In this document: positions 8,909-15,670 of the stretch, in pieces
Layout: every line of letters starts with the position of its first letter
How positions within the stretch are numbered: position 1 is the stretch's first letter
Assembly (NCBI GenBank): GCA_045660325.1
Contig: JAZRDO010000015.1
Location: 57,783 to 121,782, forward strand
Direction: 5' to 3'
Length of the DNA: 64,000 bases
From: SVTX01 sp045660325
Lineage (GTDB): Bacteria; Bacillota; Clostridia; Oscillospirales; CAG-272
Notes under the pieces: model-generated
Told to the model about the DNA's origin: nothing
The model's input: only the letters and a program-made list of their open reading frames with translations
The model's database searches: none
Translations under genes and position numbers: made by a program

Positions 8909-8950
8909 CGTGAGTTCGAAATCATCCTCACGAAAATAAAAACTATGAAA
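8909..8950 (+). ncRNA. preQ1-I riboswitch
   Basis: P1 stem CGTGAG (8909-8914) / CTCACG (8927-8932) with loop TTCGAAATCATC, followed by an A-rich tail AAAATAAAAACTATG (8933-8947). This is the compact preQ1-I architecture: a small hairpin whose loop forms a pseudoknot with the A-rich tail ending in CUA. The downstream gene is queT, the usual target. A candidate ribosome binding site AAAAGGAG starts at 8948, directly at the edge of the aptamer, which suggests translational control. Confidence 0.85.
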
Positions 8951-8984
8951 AGGAGTGCGGAAGCTTTATTCCGCCAAAACAAAA

Positions 8985-9530
8985 ATGAAAAGAGAAAGAA
9001 AGCAGTTTAATGCTACCAAATTTTTAGCAACTGCAAGTCTTATCGCGGCGCTTTACATTGCGCTGACGTATCTCGCTATGGCATTCGGCCTTGACAAAAA
9101 CGCGATACAGATAAGATTTTCCGAGGCGCTTGTTGCCTTATGCTTAATTACCCCCGCGGCTATCCCGGGACTTACGGTCGGCTGCCTTTTAGCGAACATT
9201 ATGACGGGATGCGCTCCGCTTGATATCGCGCTCGGCCCCGTTGCGACCCTTATCGGTTGTGTCGGCGCGTACTATATAGGCAAGCTTGTGAGAAAAACAG
9301 GGAAGGCGTGGCTCGCGACCTTAGCGCCCCTGCCAACAGTTTTAGCAAACACCGCAATAATTCCGTTTGTCATCTACATTTGTTATACGGCTCCGGGTGA
9401 TCGGAATCCGGCAATTTTACCGTTTTTTGCACTGACTGTATTTTTAGGCGAAATGATTTCCGCGGAAATTCTCGGAACGGCGCTATATTTCGCATTGAGG
9501 AAAAGAAAAATTTTGAATTATTTGAATTAA
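8985..9530 (+). CDS. queT: QueT: ECF transporter S component for queuosine precursor
   Basis: A 181-residue membrane protein with six predicted helices, including the QueT-like segments IRFSEALVAL, GLTVGCLLANIM and LGPVATLIG. It is the substrate-binding component for uptake of queuosine precursors (preQ0/preQ1/queuine) with a shared ECF module encoded elsewhere. The preQ1-I riboswitch just upstream supports this. I choose the ATG at 8985. An in-frame GTG at 8955 overlaps the GGAG and cannot be served by it. A hairpin, GCGGAA / TTCCGC (8957-8974), lies between the GGAG and the ATG; if it folds it would bring them within normal spacing. Confidence 0.87.
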   Translation: MKRERKQFNATKFLATASLIAALYIALTYLAMAFGLDKNAIQIRFSEALVALCLITPAAIPGLTVGCLLANIMTGCAPLDIALGPVATLIGCVGAYYIGKLVRKTGKAWLATLAPLPTVLANTAIIPFVIYICYTAPGDRNPAILPFFALTVFLGEMISAEILGTALYFALRKRKILNYLN

Positions 9531-9565
9531 AAAAGGCGAGGCGGCTGCCTCGCCATTTTATTTTT
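9531..9565. terminator. Bidirectional terminator between queT and birA
   Basis: Stem GGCGAGGC / GCCTCGCC (9535-9554), with A-rich sequence on the left and T-rich sequence on the right. It serves the convergent genes queT and birA. Confidence 0.85.
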
Positions 9566-10319
9566 CCCTTACGGTAACCTCGCCCGTGCTAACGGTTTGT
9601 ATTTCTCCGTTTTCACACTCGACCAAAAGTCCGCCGCGGTCGTCTATGCCGCGCGCGATCGCGCCTTGAACACTGCCGTCGGCACGGTGGATATTGATCT
9701 CTTTATTAAGAAGATAAAATCTTTTTTTGTATTCCTCAAGACATCTCTTACGGTTTTCTGCCTTTGCATAGAACGTGAATCTGTCGTATATTCTTCCCGC
9801 TAAGACGTTTCTGTCGAGCGCGCCCACAGAGGTCGGCTCGTTGTTGTCAAATGCGGGGAAGGTAGTCGTCGAGGTGTTTATGCCGATACCGACCACAACG
9901 CCCATTTTGCCGTTCGCAAACACAGACTCGCAGAGAATTCCGCCCGCCTTTTTGCCGTCGAGATAAATATCGTTTACCCATTTTATCTGTATTTTCTTAT
10001 CCGTCAGCTCTTCAATTGAGATAGCGGCTGCAACGCCTGCCGAAACGGTTGAGATGAGCGCGTCCTCGGGGGCGGTGTCGGCGTAGTAGAGAATGGACAT
10101 ATACAGGCCCGTCGCGTCGGGACTGTAAAAGCTTCTGCCGCATCTTCCGCGACCTGCGCTTTGGGATTCCGCTAAAATCATAGCGGGGCAGGGGCTACCC
10201 GACAGAATGTAATTTTTTCCATAGGAATTTGTAGAGTCAATGCTATCGAAAATAATAATATCACAAATATTTGCAGAAATGCTGCTTTGTATTTTCTCCT
10301 TGCAAAGTCTGTCTGTCAA
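9558..10319 (-). CDS. birA: Biotin--[acetyl-CoA-carboxylase] ligase
   Basis: Attaches biotin to carboxylase carrier lysines through biotinyl-AMP. The protein is about 253 aa, has the ATP/biotin loop GRGRCGRSF and the motif KWVNDI, and lacks an N-terminal helix-turn-helix, so it is a class I ligase with no repressor function. The start is set at the TTG (10317-10319): GGGGG lies 7 bp upstream, and the longer in-frame extension would run through a perfect promoter at 10350-10378, so translation cannot begin there. An ATG 5 bp upstream of the TTG is out of frame. Confidence 0.93.
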   Translation of the reverse strand: MTDRLCKEKIQSSISANICDIIIFDSIDSTNSYGKNYILSGSPCPAMILAESQSAGRGRCGRSFYSPDATGLYMSILYYADTAPEDALISTVSAGVAAAISIEELTDKKIQIKWVNDIYLDGKKAGGILCESVFANGKMGVVVGIGINTSTTTFPAFDNNEPTSVGALDRNVLAGRIYDRFTFYAKAENRKRCLEEYKKRFYLLNKEINIHRADGSVQGAIARGIDDRGGLLVECENGEIQTVSTGEVTVREK

Positions 10320-10349
10320 AACATATCCCCCTTTCCGTATTATACGTTT

Positions 10350-10378
10350 ATTATAGCATTTTCCACCCCTTGTGTCAA
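10350..10378 (-). promoter_or_regulatory. Promoter of birA
   Basis: On the minus strand TTGACA, 17 bp, TATAAT. It lies inside the longest possible birA reading frame and so fixes the shorter start. Confidence 0.9.
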
Positions 10379-10432
10379 TACGGGCGTTTCTGTAAAAGTT
10401 TATGAACAAAAAAGAATATTAATAAAAAGTAC

Positions 10433-10461
10433 TTGATTTTGCGTTCTTTATATAGTATAAT
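10433..10461 (+). promoter_or_regulatory. Promoter of the trigger-factor-like lipoprotein gene
   Basis: TTGATT, 17 bp, TATAAT, about 37 bp before the start codon. Confidence 0.85.
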
Positions 10462-10497
10462 ACTGAAAGTGATTTAATTTTGAAAGGAACAAATTTG

Positions 10498-11739
10498 ATG
10501 AAATTTTTAAAGATTGCGGCAATTGCCGTGCTTCTTGCAAGCATGCTTTTAACAGCGGTTGCGTGCAAGGATAAAAATACTACACCTCCTCCCGCGGCGA
10601 CTCCTGAGGAGCCCAGATTCGATTATTTTGCAATTGAGAATTTTGGCGAGTATATAAGCCTTGACAAGTCGGTATACGAAAATATGAAGATAGAGCTTGA
10701 CACCGATTTTACCGTAGGCGAAAAGGAAATCGGTGAATACATCGATCTTCTTTGCTTTAACAAGAGAGCAAAGACGAATGGAGATACTAAGGTAACGAAG
10801 GAAGCTATCAAGCGCGGAGACTCCGCATTTATCTTCTATAAGGGTGTAAAGTACAATCCCGTAGAGGATAAGTACGTTGAGTTTGACGGCGGCTCCAATA
10901 TGAATGAAACATCCCCCTATGAGCTTGTAATCGGCTCAAACAGCTTTATCGAGGGCTTTGAGGACGCGCTTATCGGCGTTATCCCCTCTGAGACGGGTCC
11001 TGAGGATACGATTGCGATCGATCTTACTTTCCCTGAGGATTATCACGAATCTTCCTTAGCCGGAGTGGACGTTACGTTCTACGTTTACGTAAGCTGGACG
11101 GTTCAGTACACGATCCCCGAGTACAACGAAAAGTTTATTAAGGAAACGCTCAAGTTTGAGGCGAAGACCGACGACGTTGTAGCGGAGCATAAGGAATCCA
11201 TTAAGACGAGCCTTGAGGCGGAATTTGAGTCCGCAAAGAATCAGTCCATCGAATATAAGATTTGGGAAAAGCTTTACGAAGGCGCTACTATCATCAACTA
11301 TCCCGCAAGCGAGGTAAAGTTCTTTTACGATTCCTATTATTCAGACGTTGAGCAGGCGATGACAATGTATAATTATTACGGCTACGCCTTTAAAGATATC
11401 AACGTTTTCGCGAGATGGTATATGGGACTTGCAGAGGATGCCGACTGGAAGGCGGAGCTTGATAAGCAGGCAAAGCAGGCGGTAGCTCAGACACTCATTT
11501 ATCACGCGATCGCCGACGCTTGCGATATCGTGGTATCCGACGAGCAGTTCAATAGCATGGTACAGCAGTACATTGATTACTACAAGTCCGCAGGTAAGGA
11601 TTACGATGCGGCAAAGATTATTGAGCTTGTAGGCGAGACACCTATCAAGGAAGGCGTGCTTTATCAGAACGTTGTTGATTTTATTGAAAAGAATGCAACG
11701 ATCACAGTTAAGCCCGCAGAGGAAACACCCGAAGAATAA
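10498..11739 (+). CDS. Lipoprotein with FKBP/trigger-factor-like peptidyl-prolyl isomerase fold
   Basis: A 413-residue lipoprotein with signal peptide and lipobox LTAVAC (Cys23), then a Pro/Thr-rich spacer. From about residue 90 it has an FKBP-like segment (RGDSAFIFYKG, then SYELVIGSNSFIEGFEDALIG, typical of the FKBP end of trigger factor), and a long helical C-terminal region resembling the trigger-factor chaperone domain. It is probably a surface-anchored folding factor for exported proteins. The start is the ATG at 10498 because AAAGGA lies 9 bp before it. The unit is monocistronic with its own promoter and terminator. Confidence 0.82.
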   Translation: MKFLKIAAIAVLLASMLLTAVACKDKNTTPPPAATPEEPRFDYFAIENFGEYISLDKSVYENMKIELDTDFTVGEKEIGEYIDLLCFNKRAKTNGDTKVTKEAIKRGDSAFIFYKGVKYNPVEDKYVEFDGGSNMNETSPYELVIGSNSFIEGFEDALIGVIPSETGPEDTIAIDLTFPEDYHESSLAGVDVTFYVYVSWTVQYTIPEYNEKFIKETLKFEAKTDDVVAEHKESIKTSLEAEFESAKNQSIEYKIWEKLYEGATIINYPASEVKFFYDSYYSDVEQAMTMYNYYGYAFKDINVFARWYMGLAEDADWKAELDKQAKQAVAQTLIYHAIADACDIVVSDEQFNSMVQQYIDYYKSAGKDYDAAKIIELVGETPIKEGVLYQNVVDFIEKNATITVKPAEETPEE

Positions 11740-11747
11740 TATAAAAG

Positions 11748-11790
11748 CAGCCACCCCCGACAGCTCGTCGGGGGTGGATTTGTTTATTTG
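11748..11790. terminator. Bidirectional terminator
   Basis: Stem CCACCCCCGAC / GTCGGGGGTGG (11751-11777) between the convergent lipoprotein and hpf genes, followed by T-rich sequence on the plus strand. Confidence 0.85.
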
Positions 11791-11811
11791 AATTTTGATA
11801 GAGCGAATGGA

Positions 11812-12339
11812 TTATTCCGGCACTATCAAACCATAGTTGCCATCTTTTCTCTTATATACCACGCAGGTGTCCTCGGTCTCCGCGTCGTTAAACACGAAGA
11901 ATTCGTGTCCGAGCAGGTTCATCTGCATAATTGCTTCTTCAACCGACATGGGAGTAAATTCAAATTTCTTTACTCTTACCGTGAATTCGCCGTCGTCGAT
12001 ATCCTCAATTGTCGGTGCGGGAGCGGGCTCGGGAGTGAATGCACCCTCGCGGAGTCTCTTCTGGAGTCTTGTCTTGTTCTTTCTTATTTGTCTTTCAATA
12101 TTGTCAATAATGCGGTCGAGCGCGTTCTTGAAGCTTTCCTCGTCAACCTCACTTCTGAATATTGTGTTTGCCGCCTTGATCGTTACTTCCATGGTTGCCG
12201 TGCCTCTCTTATGGCTGAGAGTTACGGTTGCCTGAGCTTCATCATTAAAAAATTTGTCGAATTTTGCGAGCTTCTCGTGAATGAGAGCCTTTGTGTCGTC
12301 GTATACTGTGAGCTGTCTGCCGATAATAGTTATTTTCAT
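11812..12339 (-). CDS. hpf: Ribosome hibernation promoting factor, long form
   Basis: A 175-residue long-form HPF/RaiA that binds the ribosomal decoding region and dimerises 70S ribosomes into inactive 100S particles. The N-terminal domain (about 1-100, MKITIIGRQLTVYDD) carries the basic helix. The C-terminal domain (about 118-175, with EEAIMQMNLLGHEFFVFND) is the dimerisation module. The ATG at 12339 is preceded by AAGGAGG; an upstream in-frame extension has no ribosome binding site. No clear promoter lies between it and the terminator of the upstream ncRNA, so it may depend on read-through from the ncRNA promoter. Confidence 0.95.
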   Translation of the reverse strand: MKITIIGRQLTVYDDTKALIHEKLAKFDKFFNDEAQATVTLSHKRGTATMEVTIKAANTIFRSEVDEESFKNALDRIIDNIERQIRKNKTRLQKRLREGAFTPEPAPAPTIEDIDDGEFTVRVKKFEFTPMSVEEAIMQMNLLGHEFFVFNDAETEDTCVVYKRKDGNYGLIVPE

Positions 12340-12396
12340 ATGGTACCTCCTTATAAGCTCTATTTGCTTATTTGTTTCATTCGTAAAAGGGGGTGT

Positions 12397-13093
12397 AAAA
12401 AACAAAACTCGGTTTCGCCGAGGCGAAACCGAGTCAAAATCTACGCTTTAGATCGCTTCACGCCTTTGCGGCTTCTGCGAAAATTACTTTATTCCATTGG
12501 ATTACCCTCCACTGTGGCAATTCCGAAATAGATTTGAATTAAACTAACTTACATATTATTCAATTTGGTTAATATTCAATTGTAAAGGGAATTTGAGCCG
12601 AAACTCAGTTTCTCATGGGACCGTCCTCCGATTAGATTTTAATTGTTCCTTTAAATCTTAGAATTTTAATCAATCAAATCACGCCCTATAATTTACGTTA
12701 AAAATTTTTGTTTTATCTTTGATGCTCTCCCACTTAGCGACTCAAACGGTCTTTCCCTCTAAACACTAAATGGAGAATGCTCCTGACATCAGGGTGTATA
12801 TCCGTTATCTTGTCGAAATGGAAGATGCCTCAAAGACTGAGATTTCATTCGCCATTGGCATATCCTCCGTCTTTCTTCCGTATTTGGATTGCGTCCTTCA
12901 TCCTTGCGTAGCAGAATTCAAGTCTTCCGTTCGGGAGATCTTTCCTTCATAGGTACTTTCATATTCCCGATCTTAAATTCATCCGCTGCTTACGGGGAAT
13001 CTTCTTGCGATTTTTGCAATCCCTCTTGTTTTTTATGTAAAGATCATTTACCCGACCGTTACCGCAAGGCCTGTCGGGATGCTCTCTTTAGCA
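12397..13093 (-). ncRNA. Large structured non-coding RNA upstream of hpf (possibly raiA-type)
   Basis: A gene-free ~700-nt region with its own minus-strand start and end signals. An extended -10 element, TGATATAAT (13099-13107), lies just upstream. A strong intrinsic terminator, CTCGGTTTCGCC / GGCGAAACCGAG followed by TTTTGTTTTTT, lies at 12397-12433. The transcript begins with GATGCT, which can pair with AGCATC at 13078-13083 or with a second AGCATC at 12721-12726. Other stems are CCCGAC / GTCGGG (13051-13078) and CCATTTAGTG / CGCTAAGTGG (12730-12773), which is 10 bp and extendable. The hpf-proximal half has GGACGGTCC and a hairpin GAAAC / GTTTC. No reading frame looks coding. Position upstream of hpf/raiA suggests the raiA RNA class; ROOL-like RNA is an alternative. 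I could not check sequence consensus. Confidence 0.6.
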
Positions 13094-13098
13094 TCTTT

Positions 13099-13107
13099 AT
13101 TATATCA
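13099..13107 (-). promoter_or_regulatory. Extended -10 promoter of the large ncRNA
   Basis: On the minus strand TGATATAAT. The -35 region has no good match, as is usual for extended -10 promoters. Confidence 0.6.
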
Positions 13108-13319
13108 TATATTTTGCCCTAAAAAATGGACAAATTAAAAACATTATGCAAATTATATATAAAGATTGACAAAAACACAAAAAAGTTGTGCATAGTGCAT
13201 AAAATGTCAAAAAATGTAAGATTGACAGAAAGCAAAACAAGTTTAAATCTGTTCACGGGTATCTGCACGGCTGTGCGCGTGCCGAACGGGGAAGAACGGG
13301 CGGAATTTTTCGTTTTCTC

Positions 13320-13348
13320 TTGACAGATCAGAGTGTATATGATATAAT
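13320..13348 (+). promoter_or_regulatory. Perfect consensus promoter of a small RNA
   Basis: TTGACA (13320-13325), exactly 17 bp, TATAAT (13343-13348). No gene follows; a terminator begins about 30 bp downstream. Confidence 0.85.
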
Positions 13349-13354
13349 ATAAAA

Positions 13355-13410
13355 GATGTGTGCGGTATATGACACAAAAAAGAGAGGCGAGAGCCTCTTT
13401 TATTTTTTTG
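13355..13410 (+). ncRNA. Candidate ~55-nt small RNA
   Basis: Bounded by the perfect promoter at 13320-13348 and an intrinsic terminator (stem around GAGGC / GCCTC, 13379-13402, then a T-rich run to 13409). The body can form GTGT / ACAC. No start codon with a ribosome binding site is visible, so a regulatory RNA is more likely than a peptide. Confidence 0.55.
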
Positions 13411-13464
13411 TGTTGTCAGTGGGGGATTATATGATATGGTAAGGGGTTTTGAAGAAAGTTAGAG

Positions 13465-13581
13465 TAAGGGATTCAGAACCTAGTTTTACGCCAATGTATA
13501 TATTTGACCTAAGTAATCGAAGCGTAAAACGTCTCTCACTATTTGCTCCGCAAATTAGCTCGCGGGGGTTCGATCCGTGAA
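13465..13581. repeat. tRNA-derived tandem repeat, copy 1
   Basis: Begins on the plus strand with TAAGGGATTCAGAACCTAG, close to the reverse complement of the tRNA-Arg 3' end. It contains the inverted repeat GTTTTACGC / GCGTAAAAC and ends with a 25-nt block including GGGGGTTCGATCCGTG that is identical in copy 2. Start-to-start distance to copy 2 is 125 bp. Confidence 0.75.
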
Positions 13582-13589
13582 GCGCGCCG

Positions 13590-13694
13590 TAAGGGATTCT
13601 GAACCTAGTTTTGCACCTATGTATATATTTAGACAAAGTAATAGAAGTGCAAAACATTTCTCGCCTACGGCTCGCGGGGGTTCGATCCGTGAAG
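13590..13694. repeat. tRNA-derived tandem repeat, copy 2
   Basis: Same layout as copy 1. The inverted repeat is GTTTTGCAC / GTGCAAAAC, so both arms changed together relative to copy 1. The left end GCGCGCCGTAAGGGATTC (13583-13600) matches the 3' end of the neighbouring tRNA-Arg in reverse complement. Confidence 0.75.
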
Positions 13695-13701
13695 GTGTGG
13701 T

Positions 13702-13740
13702 AAAACAAAAGAGAGGAACCAAAGTTCCTCTCTTTTGTTT
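13702..13740 (-). terminator. Terminator of tRNA-Arg
   Basis: An 18-bp stem, AAAACAAAAGAGAGGAAC paired with its complement, directly downstream of the tRNA. The minus strand ends in TTTTGTTTT. Confidence 0.85.
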
Positions 13741-13817
13741 TGGCGCGCCGTAAGGGATTCGAACCCCTGACCTTTTGGTTCGTAGCCAAACACTCTATCC
13801 GGCTGAGCTAACGGCGC
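13741..13817 (-). tRNA. tRNA-Arg (anticodon ACG)
   Basis: A full cloverleaf on the minus strand. The acceptor stem is GCGCCGT / ACGGCGC, the D arm is GCTCAGCCGGATAGAGT-like, and the anticodon stem TTTGG / CCAAA encloses loop CTACGAA, giving ACG. The T arm is GGGGTTCGAATCCC. CCA is encoded (13741-13743). It reads CGU and, after deamination to inosine, CGC and CGA. Confidence 0.97.
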
Positions 13818-13937
13818 ATTTGTTTTGCACTAATACATTATATCACAATTTTTATGTTTGTCAAGTCATTTTTTCAAAAAATTCAAAAAAATAATTCAAA
13901 GTTGTGTTTAAAGTGGTGTATTTTTTATAAAATTCCC

Positions 13938-13966
13938 TTGACAAATCAAACTTGCAGGACTATAAT
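13938..13966 (+). promoter_or_regulatory. Promoter of ilvA-ridA
   Basis: TTGACA, 17 bp, TATAAT, about 32 bp before the ilvA start codon. Confidence 0.92.
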
Positions 13967-13998
13967 AATATGTACATTTTAGAAGAGGGGGAAAATAT

Positions 13999-15198
13999 AT
14001 GCTGACTCTTGATATGATTTATCACGCGTCGTTTGTGTTGAAGGACGTCATAAGAAAGACCGATCTCATACGCGCGCCCAAGATAAATCCTGAATGCGAG
14101 CTTTATCTTAAGCCCGAAAATTTACAGTTCACGGGATCGTTTAAAATAAGAGGCTCGGGATATATGATTTCCCAGCTCACAGCCGAAGAAAAGGCACGCG
14201 GTGTTATCGCTTGCTCCGCGGGAAATCACGCGCAGGGTGTGGCTCTCGCGGCTACAAAATACGGAATTAAATCCCTCATCTGTCTTCCCGACGGCGCGCC
14301 GATCTCAAAGGTTGAGGCGACAAAGGCGTACGGTGCGGACGTTTGTATGGTAAAGGGCGTTTACGATGACGCATACAAGAAGGCGATCGAGCTTCGCGAC
14401 GAGTGTGGCTACACCTTCGTTCATCCCTTCGACGACGAGAGAGTTATCGCGGGTCAGGGAACTATCGGTCTTGAAATCTTAAATGAGATCGACGACGTTG
14501 ACGCGGTAGTAGTACCGATCGGCGGCGGCGGACTTATTTCGGGTATTGCTTATGCAATAAAGAAGCTCAACCCCAACTGCAAGGTTTACGGCGTGCAGGC
14601 GGCGGGCGCTCCGAGTATGTTCAATTCTATTCACGATGGAAAGATCACAAGACTCCCTGCGGTTTCCACAATTGCCGACGGCATTGCGGTAAAGCAGCCC
14701 GGTGAAAACACGTTCGCTCTTGTAAACGAGTACGTTGACGAGATCGTAACGGTAACCGAGGACGAGATTTGTTCTGCAATACTTACGCTTATCGAGCAGC
14801 AAAAGATGGTTGCCGAGGGTGCGGGCGCGGTATCCGTAGCGGCGGTGATGTTTAACAAGATTCCCGTTCGCGGAAAGAAGGTTGTTGCGGTCGTATCGGG
14901 CGGTAATATCGACGTTACGATCCTTTCAAGAGTTATCAAGCGCGGTCTTTTCAAGACCGGTCGCTCCGCTTCACTCTGCATCGAGCTTATGGATAAGCCC
15001 GGTCAGCTTCAGAAGGTTTCCGAGATCATTGCTGCCTGCGGCGGTAACGTTATTTCAGTTAACCACGAGCGTGGAAGTGAAGTAAGTGATATTAACGGCT
15101 GTTATCTCCGTCTTGTGCTTGAAACAAGAAATTACGAGCACATTTATGAGATCGACGAGGCACTCAAGGCGGCTGGATTTAAAATAATTGAAGGTTAA
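13999..15198 (+). CDS. ilvA: Threonine ammonia-lyase with C-terminal ACT domain
   Basis: A PLP enzyme that deaminates threonine to 2-oxobutanoate. It has 399 residues, the PLP lysine in GSFKIRG (Lys49), the phosphate-binding glycine loop IGGGGLISG, and one ACT-type domain from about residue 325 (LCIELMDKPGQLQKVSE). This layout matches TdcB/short IlvA enzymes with an ACT regulatory tail rather than the two-domain biosynthetic form of E. coli. GAGGGGG precedes the ATG. The next gene, 10 bp away, is ridA, whose product clears the reactive enamine made by this enzyme. Confidence 0.95.
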   Translation: MLTLDMIYHASFVLKDVIRKTDLIRAPKINPECELYLKPENLQFTGSFKIRGSGYMISQLTAEEKARGVIACSAGNHAQGVALAATKYGIKSLICLPDGAPISKVEATKAYGADVCMVKGVYDDAYKKAIELRDECGYTFVHPFDDERVIAGQGTIGLEILNEIDDVDAVVVPIGGGGLISGIAYAIKKLNPNCKVYGVQAAGAPSMFNSIHDGKITRLPAVSTIADGIAVKQPGENTFALVNEYVDEIVTVTEDEICSAILTLIEQQKMVAEGAGAVSVAAVMFNKIPVRGKKVVAVVSGGNIDVTILSRVIKRGLFKTGRSASLCIELMDKPGQLQKVSEIIAACGGNVISVNHERGSEVSDINGCYLRLVLETRNYEHIYEIDEALKAAGFKIIEG

Positions 15199-15208
15199 GG
15201 TGCATATA

Positions 15209-15583
15209 ATGGAAAAGGTATATACGAAGAATGCGCCCGAGGCGATCGGCCCTTACAGTCAGGCGCAGAAGGTTGGAAATTTCGTTTTCACGTCGGGACA
15301 GATCCCGATCAATCCCGCAACGGGCAATATTGAGGCTCAGACTATTACAGAGCAGACCGAGCAGGTATGCAAAAATCTTGCGGCGGTTCTTGAGGCTGCG
15401 GGAACGGATCTTACGAACGTAGTAAAGACCACTTGCTTCCTTGCGGATATGTCGGATTTCGCGGCATTCAACGAGGTTTACGCGAAGTATTTCACAGGCA
15501 AGCCTGCGCGCTCCTGCGTTGCGGTAAAGACTCTTCCGAAGAACGTTCTTTGCGAGGTTGAGGCTATCGCCGTTATTGAGTAA
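15209..15583 (+). CDS. ridA: RidA family 2-iminobutanoate/2-iminopropanoate deaminase
   Basis: A 124-residue YjgF/YER057c/UK114 protein. It hydrolyses imine/enamine intermediates released by PLP dehydratases and so protects PLP enzymes from 2-aminoacrylate damage. Motifs are IGPYSQA near the start, FTSGQIP, and the conserved Arg in PARSCVAV. Placement just after ilvA is the classical functional pairing. The ATG at 15209 follows AAGGTG; an upstream in-frame start lies within the end of ilvA. Confidence 0.95.
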   Translation: MEKVYTKNAPEAIGPYSQAQKVGNFVFTSGQIPINPATGNIEAQTITEQTEQVCKNLAAVLEAAGTDLTNVVKTTCFLADMSDFAAFNEVYAKYFTGKPARSCVAVKTLPKNVLCEVEAIAVIE

Positions 15584-15594
15584 TAAATTGAACA

Positions 15595-15630
15595 TTTGGG
15601 AATTGCAGAGGGTTATCGGCAATTCCCAAA
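15595..15630 (+). terminator. Hairpin after ridA, weak terminator
   Basis: Perfect 12-bp stem TTTGGGAATTGC / GCAATTCCCAAA. Only a broken T tract follows, so termination may be partial and the antiporter gene could be read through. Confidence 0.55.
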
Positions 15631-15670
15631 ATGCCGTTTAGATTTTTATATATTAGGAAAGGCAATTTTC

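Noticed and set aside
8955..8984. GTG at 8955 as queT start
   Set aside because: Its G is the last base of the GGAG ribosome binding site, so there is no spacing. It also adds a stretch not seen in QueT proteins.
12397..13093. RNase P RNA, tmRNA or SRP RNA
   Set aside because: I looked for the GAGGAAAGTCC and ACAGNRA boxes of RNase P, the tag-peptide and CCA end of tmRNA, and the GGAAGC tip of SRP RNA. None is present in the right place.
13427..13789. A 120-codon open frame on the minus strand across the tRNA-Arg gene and its repeats
   Set aside because: It runs through the tRNA and both tRNA-derived repeats, has no ribosome binding site, and its residues reflect the repeats. It is not a gene.
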